Assembly: GCA_022393335.1 (NCBI GenBank)
Contig: JAJEKB010021880.1
Location: 3,831,523 to 3,895,522 of the forward strand
DNA from: Macrotrachela quadricornifera
Lineage: Eukaryota; Rotifera; Eurotatoria; Philodinida; Philodinidae
Reading direction: 5' to 3'
Length of the DNA stretch: 64,000 bases
Shown here: one piece after another, positions 9,925 through 24,900 of the stretch
How positions within the stretch are numbered: position 1 is the stretch's first letter
Layout: every line of letters begins with the position of its first letter
Translations under genes and position numbers: made by a program
The notes under the pieces: model-generated
The model's input: the letters and a program-made list of their open reading frames with translations, nothing else
What the model was told of the DNA's origin: nothing
The model's database searches: none

Positions 9925-12900
9925 GTAAGTAGACTCAAATTTAGGGCTGCCAAGTGCTAAAGTGCAAATGTGGTACATCAAATTTCATATGGGGTACGGT
10001 TGGGGTATATCCCTGAGGTACACAGTTTCTTATAAAAGAAAAGGATTAGCTTGAGAAAAGTATCCGAAAAACCTTTTCTCTTAACTAAAAGTATAATGTT
10101 TCAATGTTCTCTATTAGATTTCAAGTTTATTGAGTATTTTTCACAAAAGAACACTATCACAATTAAATTATACTTTAACTATAAATACTATAATGTACAA
10201 AACAATACAATATTTCCAATTAAGACAAGCTAAATATTGTAATCAACTGTATTTTTTTTGTCGTTGAGCAAGTTTGATGACATCAGGCTCATTCTGAACA
10301 AATGTAAAAAACTCATTGCATTTCATCTTACAATTCAATCGTATTTTTAACTCAGCAGCTATAGTTTCACTTAATATTGAATATTGACTATTTGTCCATA
10401 GATGTTTCATATGACTAAAAACACCTTCGATAAATGCATTAGAACATGGAATTGAATATACATAAGAAACCAGCTTTGTCATTTCATCACAATTTATAGT
10501 TGTTTTAGTAATCAAGAAAGCCTAAAGTTGATCAGGTCGAATTTTTTAATGACTATCTTGATGATTTTGTGTTTGTGTTAGTGTTTTATGAACAGGTGCT
10601 TCGTTAACCATTTGTTTTTCGATTTGAACAAATAATGGTTCACGATAAGAATTAACTTCTTTGTATACATTTTGTAAACTAATCACTTTCTCGAATAATT
10701 TGTCATGATCAACTTCAAGATTCAGAATACCAACGCACTTTTCGATTTGATCGAATTTAATTTGATCAATTTCGGTTATACCTGTAAGCAAATAATTTTA
10801 TTTTGTTCGTGTTTAATTACAAAAAACAGTACCAAAAATAGCTACTGATTCAGCTGATAATGAATGTTCATCACAATACTTATGTATATATTGAACGATA
10901 CTTCTCAGATATTTTATAAATGGAGAAGTCAATTTCTCTTGTTGATCTTCAGGCATTGTATTTAATAATATTCTTGCTTGAGGTCCAAAATACTTTTGTT
11001 CTAATCGATCATTCAATTTTTTAAATAAAGTTGTAATAATCCGATACAAATCGGCAATTGAGGTACTGTATCGTTGAAGTTCTAAATTTTTTGTTTGGAT
11101 ATCAAACAAAACTTGATGTAAAAAATGCAATGTGCATTTGGCTACGTCTGACAAGAAAAAATTTTTGATCAAAGGTGGACAGTTTGTTCCATCTTCATTT
11201 TGATTATTCATATTAAAAAAAAACGCAGATAATGGATCATATACTTTTAATAAATGTGAAATTGATGTATATAAAGTAAGCCAACGAAGCTTTATGTGTT
11301 CTAATAAACGCTAAAAATAGTATCATGTAATTTATATAATAATAAAAAGTGAAAACTACAAATATCTACCAGATAATCTTCTTCAACAAATTCAAAATAT
11401 TCTTATAGTTCTTGAACTCTTTTAGATGATGAACTAAAATGTGACAATAGCAGTTATCTAATAAAACCAAACATCTTTTTCTGAATCTCTTCAACAGATA
11501 AAATTGTTGTTGTGATATTACCTTTCAACAAATTTGAAACATCGGATTTTATTAAACTAAGCACAGAATGATTACAACCGAAATTTGTATTAGTATTATC
11601 AACACCAATAGATGTCATGTATTGAATATCAATACTATTTTTTCTTAATACATCACGTAAAGAAGCTACAATAGCATCAGCTGTTTCACGAGGTTGATTA
11701 GCAACTTCTAATACAGATTTTACTAAACGTGATTGAAGAGTAAAATGATTGATAAAGAAGGGAAACATTTTGATATTCCCTTTACTAGATCCATCAAAAG
11801 AAATAGAATAAAAACGACTAACATAGCTATGTCCATGGTGTACACCATGATATACAAAACCAAATTCAGCAGCAGTTAATTTTGTTAAAAGACTTGATGG
11901 AGTTATAAAATCATTCATTGAACGTGCTTAATGAAAAAAACAAATCAGTCAAATATAACATTATAATGTACCGATGATAATTTTACATTTTTCTTTCGCT
12001 TGTTTTTCAGCTAATCGTGTATGAGTAGCTTGCTCAAGATGTCGATTAATCAAATATTCTTCTCCGTTTCCGATTGAAAAAGCTGATTTACAAATTGAGA
12101 AATGCGCAAGATGTGGACTTCTCTTACATTCCTGAAGAAAAGCAGCATATTTCGGATCTTTTATCCATTGTTTTTTAAAAATAGAAGGACGTTTCGTTTT
12201 TGATAATGAATTATTTTTTTGTTTGGATTTTGGGGTTGACTTGGTAGTAGAACAAAAAGATTTTTCAGTTGTTGTTTCTGGTTCAGATTCTCCATATATT
12301 TCAATTCCATTTTCTTTATTTGATTCCAAGTGAAGGTTTGTGTCATCATCCATAAATAAATAGTCAAATCTAAAGTACTTCATAACATAATTATTGTATA
12401 CCGGCCAAATACGCCATAAAAATACAAACCCTGAGAAAAAATGATTCGAAAAATCAGATTACAAATCGATTAAAATGGCACGATTTTAATCCAAATTTTT
12501 AGCGTAAAATAAAGATTTTGTTTGATTTTGATTTTGGTTTTGATCAATTTTAATTGATTAAAATTGATAATCGATTGAAATTAATTAAAAAGACTAAAAT
12601 CAATTAAGATCGAGTAAGACCAAGATTGCGGGTGACTCTATCGGATCACTCTAAGTGATAAAATACTGAATATGAGGTGATAGAATGTGATGATTTATTG
12701 AAAAGAAATCAGTACTATATACTACACACAAACAAAAGTGAACATACGTGAAAGAAAAGAGGATGATATATATCATTCTCTAACAATGCGATTTTTCGAA
12801 TTTTTTTTACATGGGAAATAAAGACAAAAAGACTTACCGAAATTTATTTTGATCTGGAAATAGAAAAATTTAAATACAATAGAACTAAGTGAATAAAACA

Positions 12901-15900
12901 GATATTAATAACCATTAGCCAGTTCTTTACCAGTATTGTTCATTATATATGTCATTACAGGGGTGCCAAGAACTTCAGTATAGAATACTATCTATATGGA
13001 TCAGAAATCAGTTTACGGTATGAAAAGTTCAGAAATCTAAATGGGGTGCACTTGGCAGCCCTGCTCAAATTATTGGTTTAGGAAAAATAAGATAACACAT
13101 TTATCACTTGATCAGTGATAATATCTTTCATATAACAAAAGTTTATTGACAACTCATTTTATAAAATTGGCTACTTTTGTCCTTAGTATAATGAAACCTT
13201 CCTCTCGTCAAAATCAATCTCAAACCAGGTACATTGAAATTTTCAGAATATATTGGGACTGTAATGAAAAGGCTATGGTAACATTTTCGACTCTATACTA
13301 CGACGTTGGAAGAAAATAATCATCAAACAGAAATGATCAATAGTTGATTCGATCTTCAAAAATTCTCCATGGGTCTTCATTTTATATTTCTAATTTTATT
13401 TTTATCTGAAAAAGCATCAAAGAATGCAGTGTTCATGGGAACCCTTTTTTTTAAATTTTTACTTTTTATGTAGAGAAAAGGAATGATAAGTCCAATTAAT
13501 CGAAAAACTCTGAAAAAATGGTGCCCTAATTAGACAAATATTTTTCAATATAATTATAATAAAACTTGATTCAAAAAACAAGCCTCATAGGCATTACAGT
13601 TTTCTCACGCTTTTTCGAACAAAAAGGAGTATTTGTCTTTATATTATACTATGATAGAATACTGCTCCAGACGCATTGTTGAACCCATATTCTGAGAAAA
13701 AAATGACAGAGATATTCCATTTTTTCTGGAAGAAGTCGATTTTTTCAAGCAGAAGATAACGAAAAGCATCACAAATTTTGGTCAAAAGTAGGATATCATA
13801 TTAAAAACTATAGTTTTTTTTGGGAAAGTACTTAATATAACTCAAGTCTACATCTTTTCAAAAAATAAACATCTGATGATGAACGACGAGAAAACAAAGT
13901 ACAGAAAAGATCCATATTATTTTTATTATGATTGTTTTCACTTGAACAAACTGTGATTACGTTGTAGTTATTTGCAAAGATTGTTAATCGACGATAGAAA
14001 TAATTAAATTTGATACGTAATCCATTATAAGGAAAAACAACAAAATGAATTATTTTATAATGAACAAATATAAATCAATCTTAGCTTATTATCTTTAACT
14101 GACGAACAAATGATACAGATGACACTTATTTTTGACTTATTAAAAGTTCAAGATAAATATCTATGAAAGAAGTATAGAGATTGAACAAGACAATTGAATA
14201 TTTCAATGTGCATTGATCTTTGATCTGCTCTTCTCTCATGTTATCAAACTAAACACATCTCCTTCACATTGTACCAAAAAAAAGTAAAACTAAGCAGGTT
14301 ATTTTCACAACAACTTCAGTTATCCAGAATCAATCAATAATCTGAGAAAATAGGAAAAAAGAGAGATTTTATAATAGTCTATATTTTTATTGTGTCAATT
14401 TTATTTGCTTTCAGTAATCCTTTATATTCTCTTCTTCATCGCCTTGACCAATCCACAAGATCGAATAGTCACTATTTCGGATATTACTCCATCTCTTTTC
14501 GATCAACTTTATCTTGAATATGGCAAAACACTTTCATGTCCATGCACAACAATTACTGTGCCATACAAAGATTTTGTTTCTACTACGATCACATTTCATC
14601 CAATATGTTCAAGCGTTTTCGTCAGTAGAGAATGGATTGAAGCACTTCATCTACCAAATGCAAGTATATTTTTAGTGATGGATTTTCGAACGACAGCCAG
14701 TTATCAGGTAAGGAAATATTTTTATTTAATAAATATATTTCATCTTCATTAGATAAAAAAGATTTTCTAGCAGTGCATTCTTGAAACTGTAAAGTAATTT
14801 ATGTGATGTCATTCAGAAAAAAATCGTATCATTGTCGATTTGTTGCATAAACCCCCCCCCCCCCCCAGAATAAAAAGGCATGGCCTTCTATTACGTTCCA
14901 GTGAATCAGCCTTTCTGGGGTGGCGTTCTATTGAGGGTGACCTTCTATTATGGGTTCTCCGGAAAACTTCTTCTATAGCCATACTTATGTTTTTGACATT
15001 TCTTTCTACTAATTTTACTCATTTCAAGGACTAAATGTGGTGTATTCGTTGATTTTACTGAGAATGGAAGAAATTACATTCATTCACTCATTCATTCACA
15101 CTAGTCTATTCTTTTATTCTGTCACTGTTGCACGTTATCTATTGGAGAGAATCATATATTTGTTCATTGTGTGATGCAATAGAACGAGAGAAAAGAAATA
15201 TATGAACTTTTCGTCCAAAAATAATGCACATCAAGGAGAAAATGAAAAAGTGACTAACGTCAATGAGTGATTGAATAAAATTGACTGGTATGGCGTTCTA
15301 TTATGTCGAGCGAATCGGCCGTCCGGGGGTGGCGTTCTATTCCGGGTGGCCTTCTATTATAGGGTGGCGTTTTATTTTGGGGGGGGGGGTTTAGAACCAA
15401 GTCCCTCTAGAAATGATAGGACAGTGATTTTAGTTGTTTTTATATCTCAGTTTTTCATGATTCTTGATGTCTCGTAGGTTTATCGCCCGTTGGACCAACC
15501 ACTGTACAGATTAGTCTCCTCCATATCTGGCGGTCTTGAGTTAGGTGGAACAGGTCTTGTCCGCTCCGTCCACAACAGTCTTTGATGTCGTCCAGCCACT
15601 CTCTACAGGGACATCGTTTTCGAGGTTTTCCATTTATTTTTGCGAACAGTGTGGCTTTACCAAGTTGTTATTATTCATTCTTTGGATATCGTCTTTCTTA
15701 TATCCTCATGTCTTATCATATCTTTCAAACTGATTCGTAGTATTCTCTGATAGTATTTCATTTCGAATGCAAGTAGTTTTCTTTTGTCGATCTCCTTCAG
15801 GATTCATGTTTCTGAGGCGTACAATAGTACGCTAAAGACACACGCTATTAAGATCTTGAGTTTGTTTTATATTTTTAGGTTCTTGTCCGTCCATATGTGT

Positions 15901-18900
15901 TTCAAGGACGCCATTACTCCAGTTGCTTTGCTTATTCTTCTTCTGATCTCGTCTGAGCAGTTATTGTCCATATTATTAGGCTTTCTAAGTACTCGAACTT
16001 ATCAACGCTTTCTATAGTTTTTCTACTATATTTATTACATGCTCTATGGCTTTTCACTGAACACCATTGTCTTTATTTTGACTGCCTCAATTTGTTTTTG
16101 TAAGGAGCTACAGTCTTCGTCTATTAGGTCAATATCATTCGCAAATCTCAGGTTGTTTACTCGTATTCCGCTGATATTAATTCCGCAATTGCTTTGTTTT
16201 ACAAGGTTCATTACCCGTTCTATATATGCGATGAGCGGTAGTGGTGACAAAGGATCACTTTGTCGGGTTCCAACATCTGTGCAGAATCACTACACATGAC
16301 TTTTCGCCATTCGTATTGTTGAATGAGCTTTTTCGTATGTTTTATAGTAGTGCCACCACTTTTTTTTTCTATACCGTATGGCCTTAGTACTGTTCATAAG
16401 GCTTTATTTTTGATTGTGTCGAATGCTTTTTTGAAGTCTATGAAGCAATTGTAGACTTTCTTTCCTTGTCGTTTCGTCTTTTCTGGTATTAGTCTGAGTG
16501 TCAGGATTTAGTGTATTGTGTTTCTCTCTTTCCTGAATCTTGCTTGCTCTTCCGAGAGGTGGGGCTCTAGTTATTGCTTAGGCCTATTCAGTAGCACGAT
16601 TAGTAATACTTTTCCTGTATGGTTGATGAGTGAGATAGTTCGCACATTCGCTTAGATCTCCTTTCTTTGGCATCGGTACTAGGATGGATCTGTCCCATTC
16701 TTGTGAGATAGTATCTTCGTGCCGTGCTTTGTTGCATAGTTTATGGATTGGTCATGCTAATTGTTTTCTTCCTGCTTGCAACGTTTCTGCTGTGATTCCA
16801 TCTGATCCTGGACTTATGTTCTTTTTCAGCATGCGCATTGCCTCTTTTATTTCCGAGTATAGGATGTCTTGTGGCATCTCGGTGTTCGTAGGTGTGATTC
16901 GATGGAGAACACTGACCATAGTATCGCCTCGTCCCTGATCTTTGTATAGGGTGCTGTAGTATATTGTCCAACAGTCTATTAGTTCCTCTTGTGACTGCAG
17001 TATTTTGCCGTCTTGGGCTCATATTACGTTTATTCGAGACATAAATTTTCTTCTTAGCATTGTTCTTTATCCTGTCTCGCAGCCTTTTTTACTTCCTTAC
17101 AGTAGTCTTTGTATTGTTCTGCTTTCTGGTTAGAAGCGTTTTTAATTTGTTTCAGATTCCATTTTTCATCTGCTAGTTTTAGTGTTTCTTCAGAAATCCA
17201 ATGTTTCTTGACTATCCTTCTAGCAGAATCTTGGTGCCTCTGTTGCTTCTTTGATAACATCTTGTATTTTTTTCGCGTGTTCGTCTAGGTTATCAGCCCG
17301 CTCAAGTTTTTTTTATATTTGCTGCTAGTAAGTTACTATAGCACTATTTTACTCTTTCGATTTTTAGTTGATTCACATCAGTTCTTGCACTTTGATGTGC
17401 TTTGTTATGTATCTTTATGAGTCACAATCTGATATTACGCGATACTAGCGAGTAGTCTGAGCAGATTCTGTTCGAATCTTGTGTTACTTATGTATATGTT
17501 ATGTGTAGACGCGAGCTCTAACAGATGCTCTCCTCTTTCATTCCTGTCACGATATCCGCATCTGCCCATTATTCATCTCCAATCCATATTTTCGCTACCC
17601 ATTTTGCATTTCAGTCGCCTATTATGATGGCTATGTTTTTTCTGTGAGTTTTCGCTAATGCGTCCTCGAGAGTGTTGTAGAACACCTTAATGTCCTTATC
17701 TAAGGAGACAGATGTTGGTGCATATATGTATATTATTGTGATTTTGAACGGTGCTGCGGTGAATCGAGCCGTAAAAATTCGTAAGCTGATCGGCTTGTAT
17801 CCTACGAGTGCTTTTCTAGCTTTTATACTTAGCAGTAGTCCTACATCTCTCATATGCGTATTGTCTTCTCCTGCCCAGATGAAGTCTCCGTTTAATGTTT
17901 TGTCGTTGATTGTCATCTCATTTCTTAGCAACTCTAGTTTTCCAGTTGTCCATAATGTTTGAACATTCCACGTTCTACTTATAGTTTCTGTGTGCTTGTT
18001 TTCTCATTTCTCATCCTTGTTGATTTTCCAGTAACCAATTTTTTGACTCTACCCTGATTACTTGACGGAGGACATGGACCTTGGTTACTCGGCCGACGTC
18101 CGAGCCGATATGAGTTTTTACTATCTTCGCTCATGGTTGGTTTCTGTCGTCTTTTCCTTTTTGTGAACAGCAGCATCTGCACTCTTTTCTGTCCAATCCT
18201 TCACTTTTTAATCCAGCTGGTGACTGGTACGTAACTCCAGGATAAGATGTCGTGATTTGGTTCTCATGTGTCGAATCTTTATTCGCTATATTATCAGCTA
18301 GAGAGATCCGAGACAATGGAATATGAGTTATATTTGATTTGTCGATCAGAAAATACAGAGTTTCTTGTCTACCTTATCATGCATATATTTAGAGCAGATT
18401 ATGATAGAAAATGCAATCGGCTTATGTCGAAAAAGAAAGTAAAAATAAGACGTATAGAGATTTTAAGAACACTAAGTCAAATTTTTACAGTAAAGTAACA
18501 ATATATGAGATGAACTTGGAAGAAATATTTCAATTTATGAAAATAACAAAAATCACTCGAAATACTGTACAAATGTTTCTAGATAAGCTTTCATGCTTGT
18601 TTCTAACGTCACAAAGCAGCAATGACACGAATCCTAATAGTCTTGTTATTTAAAATATGCGTTCCATCTATTACGAAAATAGGAGATCAAACGAAATGTA
18701 TCAATTAGGAAGTTTACTCCGTCAATCAAATTTTAAACAGATGTCAAATATTAGATCGAACACAGAACACGCATAGACTCGATCAGCTTCTACGGATCAC
18801 TCTTATCTAACTGCTTTGAAAATTTGTCCCTAGCCAAATCTTCCATATTAGCTTCTCAAGAATTCCCTAAAAAAAAGCTCCTCGGAAAAATCATGATATG

Positions 18901-21900
18901 GAGATCCTCCGAATTATAGGGGAGCCTCTTAGAAATTACAGAGAAGTTTATTAGGATTGTAAAGGGACGTACACGGTGACTTTCTTTTTCGCTTTTCTTT
19001 TCTTAAATATAAAAATCCAATTTAATATTTTTAGAATAATACTTAGTATCGAAGTTGTTGACGAAATTAGCGTAAATAAAAAAAATCTAGAACTACATAT
19101 TTTAAATCGATACTTGTCGTTAGAATTATAGTTAAAATTGATGTAAATTAAAAAAATATACTTATTATTCTAATTTCCTATCTTAAAACTAAAGTCATCT
19201 ACTATTTATTCTTTAATTTCTATTGTATTTTTTTGACAGTCGGACAGTCCTACAATCAATTATTTGACTATAACTCTCACTTATAAATAGATGTAATTTA
19301 GTGTGTATTAAAAATAATTCTGTACTTTATCAAATAAAATCACGATGAAAATAAATTCCTCGAAAGTTCTCGTTGAGCAACTGCTTATGCATTTCTTAAT
19401 TTCATCCTACTCCTTAAAATCTAAGAGTTTCGTATTTTTCAAGGAATTCTTGCAGGGTAGAATCGACTAGGAATTCGATTCTGTCTGAATAATGATTGAT
19501 TGGCTAATTCTTTATGTTTACAGAAGCATTCTTTAAGTGAGAGAAGGACAAAGTCTTCGGTATTCAGAATAGAAAATTAAGATATCTCATTATATCTTGC
19601 GATGGAATTCAAGATCAATCATGATGTTAACCTCTATTGTATAAAATGCTCAAAAACTGTCGATTAATTCTGATTGTTTTAGTCAATCCACGGCTGATTC
19701 CTTAGTTAACTGATAATTGACTAAACCAGTCTAGAATAACCAGCGGCTTTCGAGTGATTTATAAAATATGATATCTTGTCTTTGTTTATATTTAGTTTGA
19801 GCTTCTTGCCGCTCTTTGCTCGCTCTCTAATGAGACAGTTTTACAAGCTTTATCCACTATTAACACAACTCAGCTCGTCACTAATCAACTTCTGCAAGAA
19901 AGTGAAATTCAATCTCATATCGATACAAATGTTCAGGTTATAAAAACTAGTGCACCTGTTCAAGTTATATTATCATTGAATTTTCTGCAAATAACAACTC
20001 GATCAAATGCTTTAATATCGGCTCTCAATACAAATGCAATAGTTTTAGCAGTGACAATGGGTAAAACGGCTTCTATATCTACGATTTCCACGTATTATCT
20101 CGACAAAAATGCTTCTCGCTCTACTGCCCTTTATGGTTCGCCTTGCTATTTGAAAAGTTCAACAGTTCCATCTGGTTTCTATTCAGTATCATACAATGCA
20201 AGTGCAAAGTATCATCAATATTGGCCCTCTAATCCACCAAATTTCGAACCATTAGCTTCTGCAATAGTCGATGGGTTTTTTGGAGGATGTACTCCACTTG
20301 ATGCTCTTCTCGCAACTACATTTGATTGTCTTTACAATATAAGTTGTCTTCAAATTTTTGTCGACTACTTTCCATCACTAAATCAAGTATGTTTTCTACA
20401 AAATCTTTTCTTTTTCTTGCTAAATAAAAACTCTTTTCATCTAGACAAGTTTCAACTGGACTAATGGTTTATCGTCTTCAAATCAACGAAAAATATCTTT
20501 GAACAGTAGATTGTCTAATTTACTCGTTGAAGAATGGTCAACAAAGATCAATTATTCAAAATATTTTTCCAAATGTGTTCCTACCTTTTGTACATATACG
20601 AAAACTGATCACATGAATTTTTCCTATACAATCACTTTGTTACTCAGCTTATACGGTGGTCTTACAATGATGCTACGTATAATTGCAATTTTCTTAGTTA
20701 AAATCTTACCAAAAGTGAAACATCGTTCGTTATTTACCAATGTTAATAATAGTAACATTTGATTAGAATGAAAAAAATCTTATTGTATCTTTTTATTTCT
20801 AGGATATATAATCACATTTATGAAAAAATTTGCTCAATGGGTAAAACAATTAAATCTATTCAAATCGGTTAATAAACGATCAGAAAGCGAGATTGTCGAA
20901 CAGCGTATTGTCACACGCACGTATTTGATTTTACTTGGAAGTAAGATTTTTATTTGTTAATTAAATTTATATGTTATTAATTAGCGAGATATTCTTTTCA
21001 TTATTCAAAAGAGAATTGAAAGGAAAGCAGCAAATAACATTTGTAGATCAGCATGAACTAAATCTAGATTATAGTAGCCAATCACATCAAATATCGTTAT
21101 GATATAAGTTTATTTTTTTAAATAATCTGACTTTCTTAGTTCTAGTTAAATAAATTAAGTATATTACTATTTATCGATTAAATAAATAGAAGAGAAAATG
21201 AAATTATTTGAAGAATATGTTCGAAATATGAATAAAATTGTACAAATTCCTGTTATGTCAGTAATAAGAAAAGCCATTAGGACCATATAAATTAAATTTC
21301 ATCTCATCTGATCACACAACTTTGTACCATTCTTCATACCAGATCATATGATCTTTAGCCCATCTTAATCTTAAGTGTTTATGTGACTTTGTTAAAGCTG
21401 GAGAACGTTTCTGTTTTTTTTTTGTTAAGATTTTAAAAATTTTAATAAGTCGATTTATTGTCCAGAATGCAATTATTTATGCATCATTTGATTTATCAAT
21501 ACGGCTTCTTATATAAATCAGTGAAATAAAATATGATAAATCGCTCTATCTTAAAAGATTTTCTTCTAAAAACTTTTGTTTTATCCGAAAGAAACTTTTC
21601 AATTCGAGTATATTTTTATTTTCGATGAATTATTGAACAATTCATATAATTAATTTATCTATCATTCATTTATTTATTCTGATATATAAATGTTGATTCT
21701 ATCAATAGATAATCATATTTGAAATAATAGAAAATAAACAATAATTATTTATATTATTTAAGGTTCAATTTTGATTCTGTTTATATTCACTTTATTGAAT
21801 ACTAAAATAGATACAATGATTGTATCAAATCCATCGTTATCTGATTATACACATTTGCAAGATTTATATAAAAATGCATTGATATGTCCTTGTTTAAATG

Positions 21901-24900
21901 TAACAATACCTTATGGAAGATTTATATCATTAATGCCAACTTTTCATAAAGTATGTTCAAGTGATTATGTAAGTGAAGAATGGATTTCAATGTTATTATA
22001 TATTAAACGATACTATTGGGTCAATCAATTTTTAGTAAATTGGCCTGGTTTAGATTCCAGCCATTTTCGACTATTATCAACTCTTTGTCAATTATCTAAT
22101 AAAACAATTAATGATGCAATAACTCGTTTTTCTACACAATCTCTTATAACTTCAAATGTACTTACTAAATCTGATTTTTATATTCAATTAAATACAACTT
22201 TAAAACAATTTATTCAATCATTAATTACTGATTTTGATCTTCTTATTGATACAGTTCATCTTTTCACTCAAGTAGATCAACCTTATACACTCAATGATAA
22301 TGCAAATCTAATTGTTAGTACTATGACAAATAACATTAATGGTTATCCACCATATCAGGTAGGCATTCACTCAAAACGATAATAATTATTGATTTTCATA
22401 AATCGATTTTGACAAATCATATTTAAAGATATTCTTTTTAACCCTTTCACGGCGATTCAGTTTTCATAAAAAATAGCTGTAATATCTTTATTTTTTATGT
22501 GTATTAACTCTTTTCATTATGTGCAGCCATTCCTCATTCTTTTTGCTTTTGCCGTATGTTCATCTTCCTTCTACCATTCGAAAGTGTTCTCGATTTATTC
22601 TTCTTTTGTTTACATCATAATATAGAGGATTCTATTTTTATGTCGATTTAAATAGTTACTGAAGTTTGTTTCTCTCTTTTTCTTATATGTTTGACACGGT
22701 AAGAACGAGATAAAGCAGCAGAGTTCTAGTCCAGTTTCTGTTTTATTTGCACAGCATTATTTTTGCCTCTTATTTCGCATTTGTATGAAAAAGACTCAAA
22801 AGTTTGTGATGACTTCAATGTTGTTTAGAGTAACTGACACAGAAGAGAATAGTAACTTGCTAAGTGATATGAGTAATTTGGATAATGACTTTGCTGAGGT
22901 GTAATTTGAATCTTCGTACTCTGAGGAAGAATAAATAAAAAGTCATAAAAGCACAGATGCCTTCAATTACAATGAAAGAAAACAAGGTATAGGTTTATCT
23001 ATATCATTCTCAACAAAATTTATGGTTACTTGCACTTTTTTAGGCTCCATGATAGAGCTCAAAAAATAAGTTCCCAGTTGATAACTGTCCAAATAGTTCC
23101 TACAGCAAAACTGTTATACCTATATTAAATATTCAAATGCTTCATTGCTAAGGTATTTAATCTCATAGATGTTGAAAAATTGAGAAAGAAAGAATAGAAA
23201 ATAAAATGGATTAGTATTAAATCATATTTTCTATTTAAAACTAACAGAAAGATATTATTATTTGAAAGTTTTTTAGAAAAATAATTTAATAATTTGTATC
23301 ACTCAGTGAAATTTTCCTATAATAGCATTATGTTCGAATCTTATCAATATATATTATTAATGATTGATATCTGGTATTATCCATTCGATAGCACATTTAT
23401 TATGTTGAACATATACTTTCTGATCTAGTTTATTAATGGGTACATTTTAGGAAGACTATAACTATGAGATGATCAAACATTTGCGAAAGAAGATAATATT
23501 CTTCATATTGACTTTTTATCCAAAACTATGTATTACTGAAAAATAAAGAAATATATGCTTCGATATGGAAGTTTATCAACTGTAAAAATAATACTAGTCT
23601 AATAAAACTTTTTTTAATACCATCTAGTGCTGATAGTGGTATCCCAAAGATGTTATCTCTTATTTATCTTCGCAAATAATCTCTCTTTTACTTTTAGTTA
23701 AAATTCAATTTGACAGGTGTACAAAATCCAAATTTACCATCGTCTCATTGTATCTGTGCTACTGATCCTTATTGTCAGAGTTCAGTGTCTACCATTATAT
23801 GGAATACAAATTCAGACACTAATAGGCATGGGATTTTTTCTTATACAATACCAGGCATGATTAAAGGATGTTTTACTATTGACTCTCTACTGTTGTCGAC
23901 ACTCGAATGTTATTATTTAGATTTATGTTTATCAGTTCAATATCAGTTTATAAATCTAACATTTAGTTCTCAAAATACAGATTCAGTATTTTATCAATTT
24001 TCTTCTCTCATTTATGAACAAGAGTCAAGTCATTTTCCTCCAAATACTTCACTTTTAGTCATAGTTAAACAAATGATGATTGAACAATGGAATCCTTCAT
24101 CTTTATTCGATCGTTATTATGAAAGTTGTGCACCTATTTATTGCAGTTATTCTTACATAAAACATACGTACAATTTTATTGGAATAATAATAAAAGTTAT
24201 ATCCACAATTGGTGGCCTTATTCTGGCACTACGCTTAATCACACCTAAATTTGTCAAAATTATATTAATATTATTAAAACAAAAGATCAGAAGACAAAAC
24301 CAAGGTAATTGTTACTTAAAATATTATATAATGATATTGATTGTCATCTATCGAAATAGTGCAAAACGATCTTTAATCGAATTGAATGGATTTGTTTGTC
24401 TTACTATTTCATAAAATAATATAAATAGAGTTGATAAAAAAAGGCACTATAATAAAATTGATGGTACTGTTTATGAGATTTAAATGTAGAAAATTTTAGT
24501 CGCTGCTTATGAAATATAATTGTTTTTCATGAATATTTGTTTAATTGAATATAGTAAAAATGACTTTTCTAGTTTTCTAATATAGATGATAATGATTTTG
24601 ATCTAATTTAGTATTAGACTATGTAAAGAAGTAAATATCTTTTTAATAGAAATTTAAAATCTAACTGTGAAATACTGAAAATTTGTACGAATATCAATAT
24701 TAACAAATCGAAAAAATTCTTTTTACATATCATTCAATTTAAAAATGACTAGGAAATCAGATATTTAATGATGAAGATATTTACATTTATTATAAACACA
24801 AAGATCAATCTTTTCTCGTATAATCTAGGCACAATAATAATTAGTAAAAAACGGATTATAATTTAACCCTTTGAGTCCCGACTTTTCTCTGCCGAATTTA

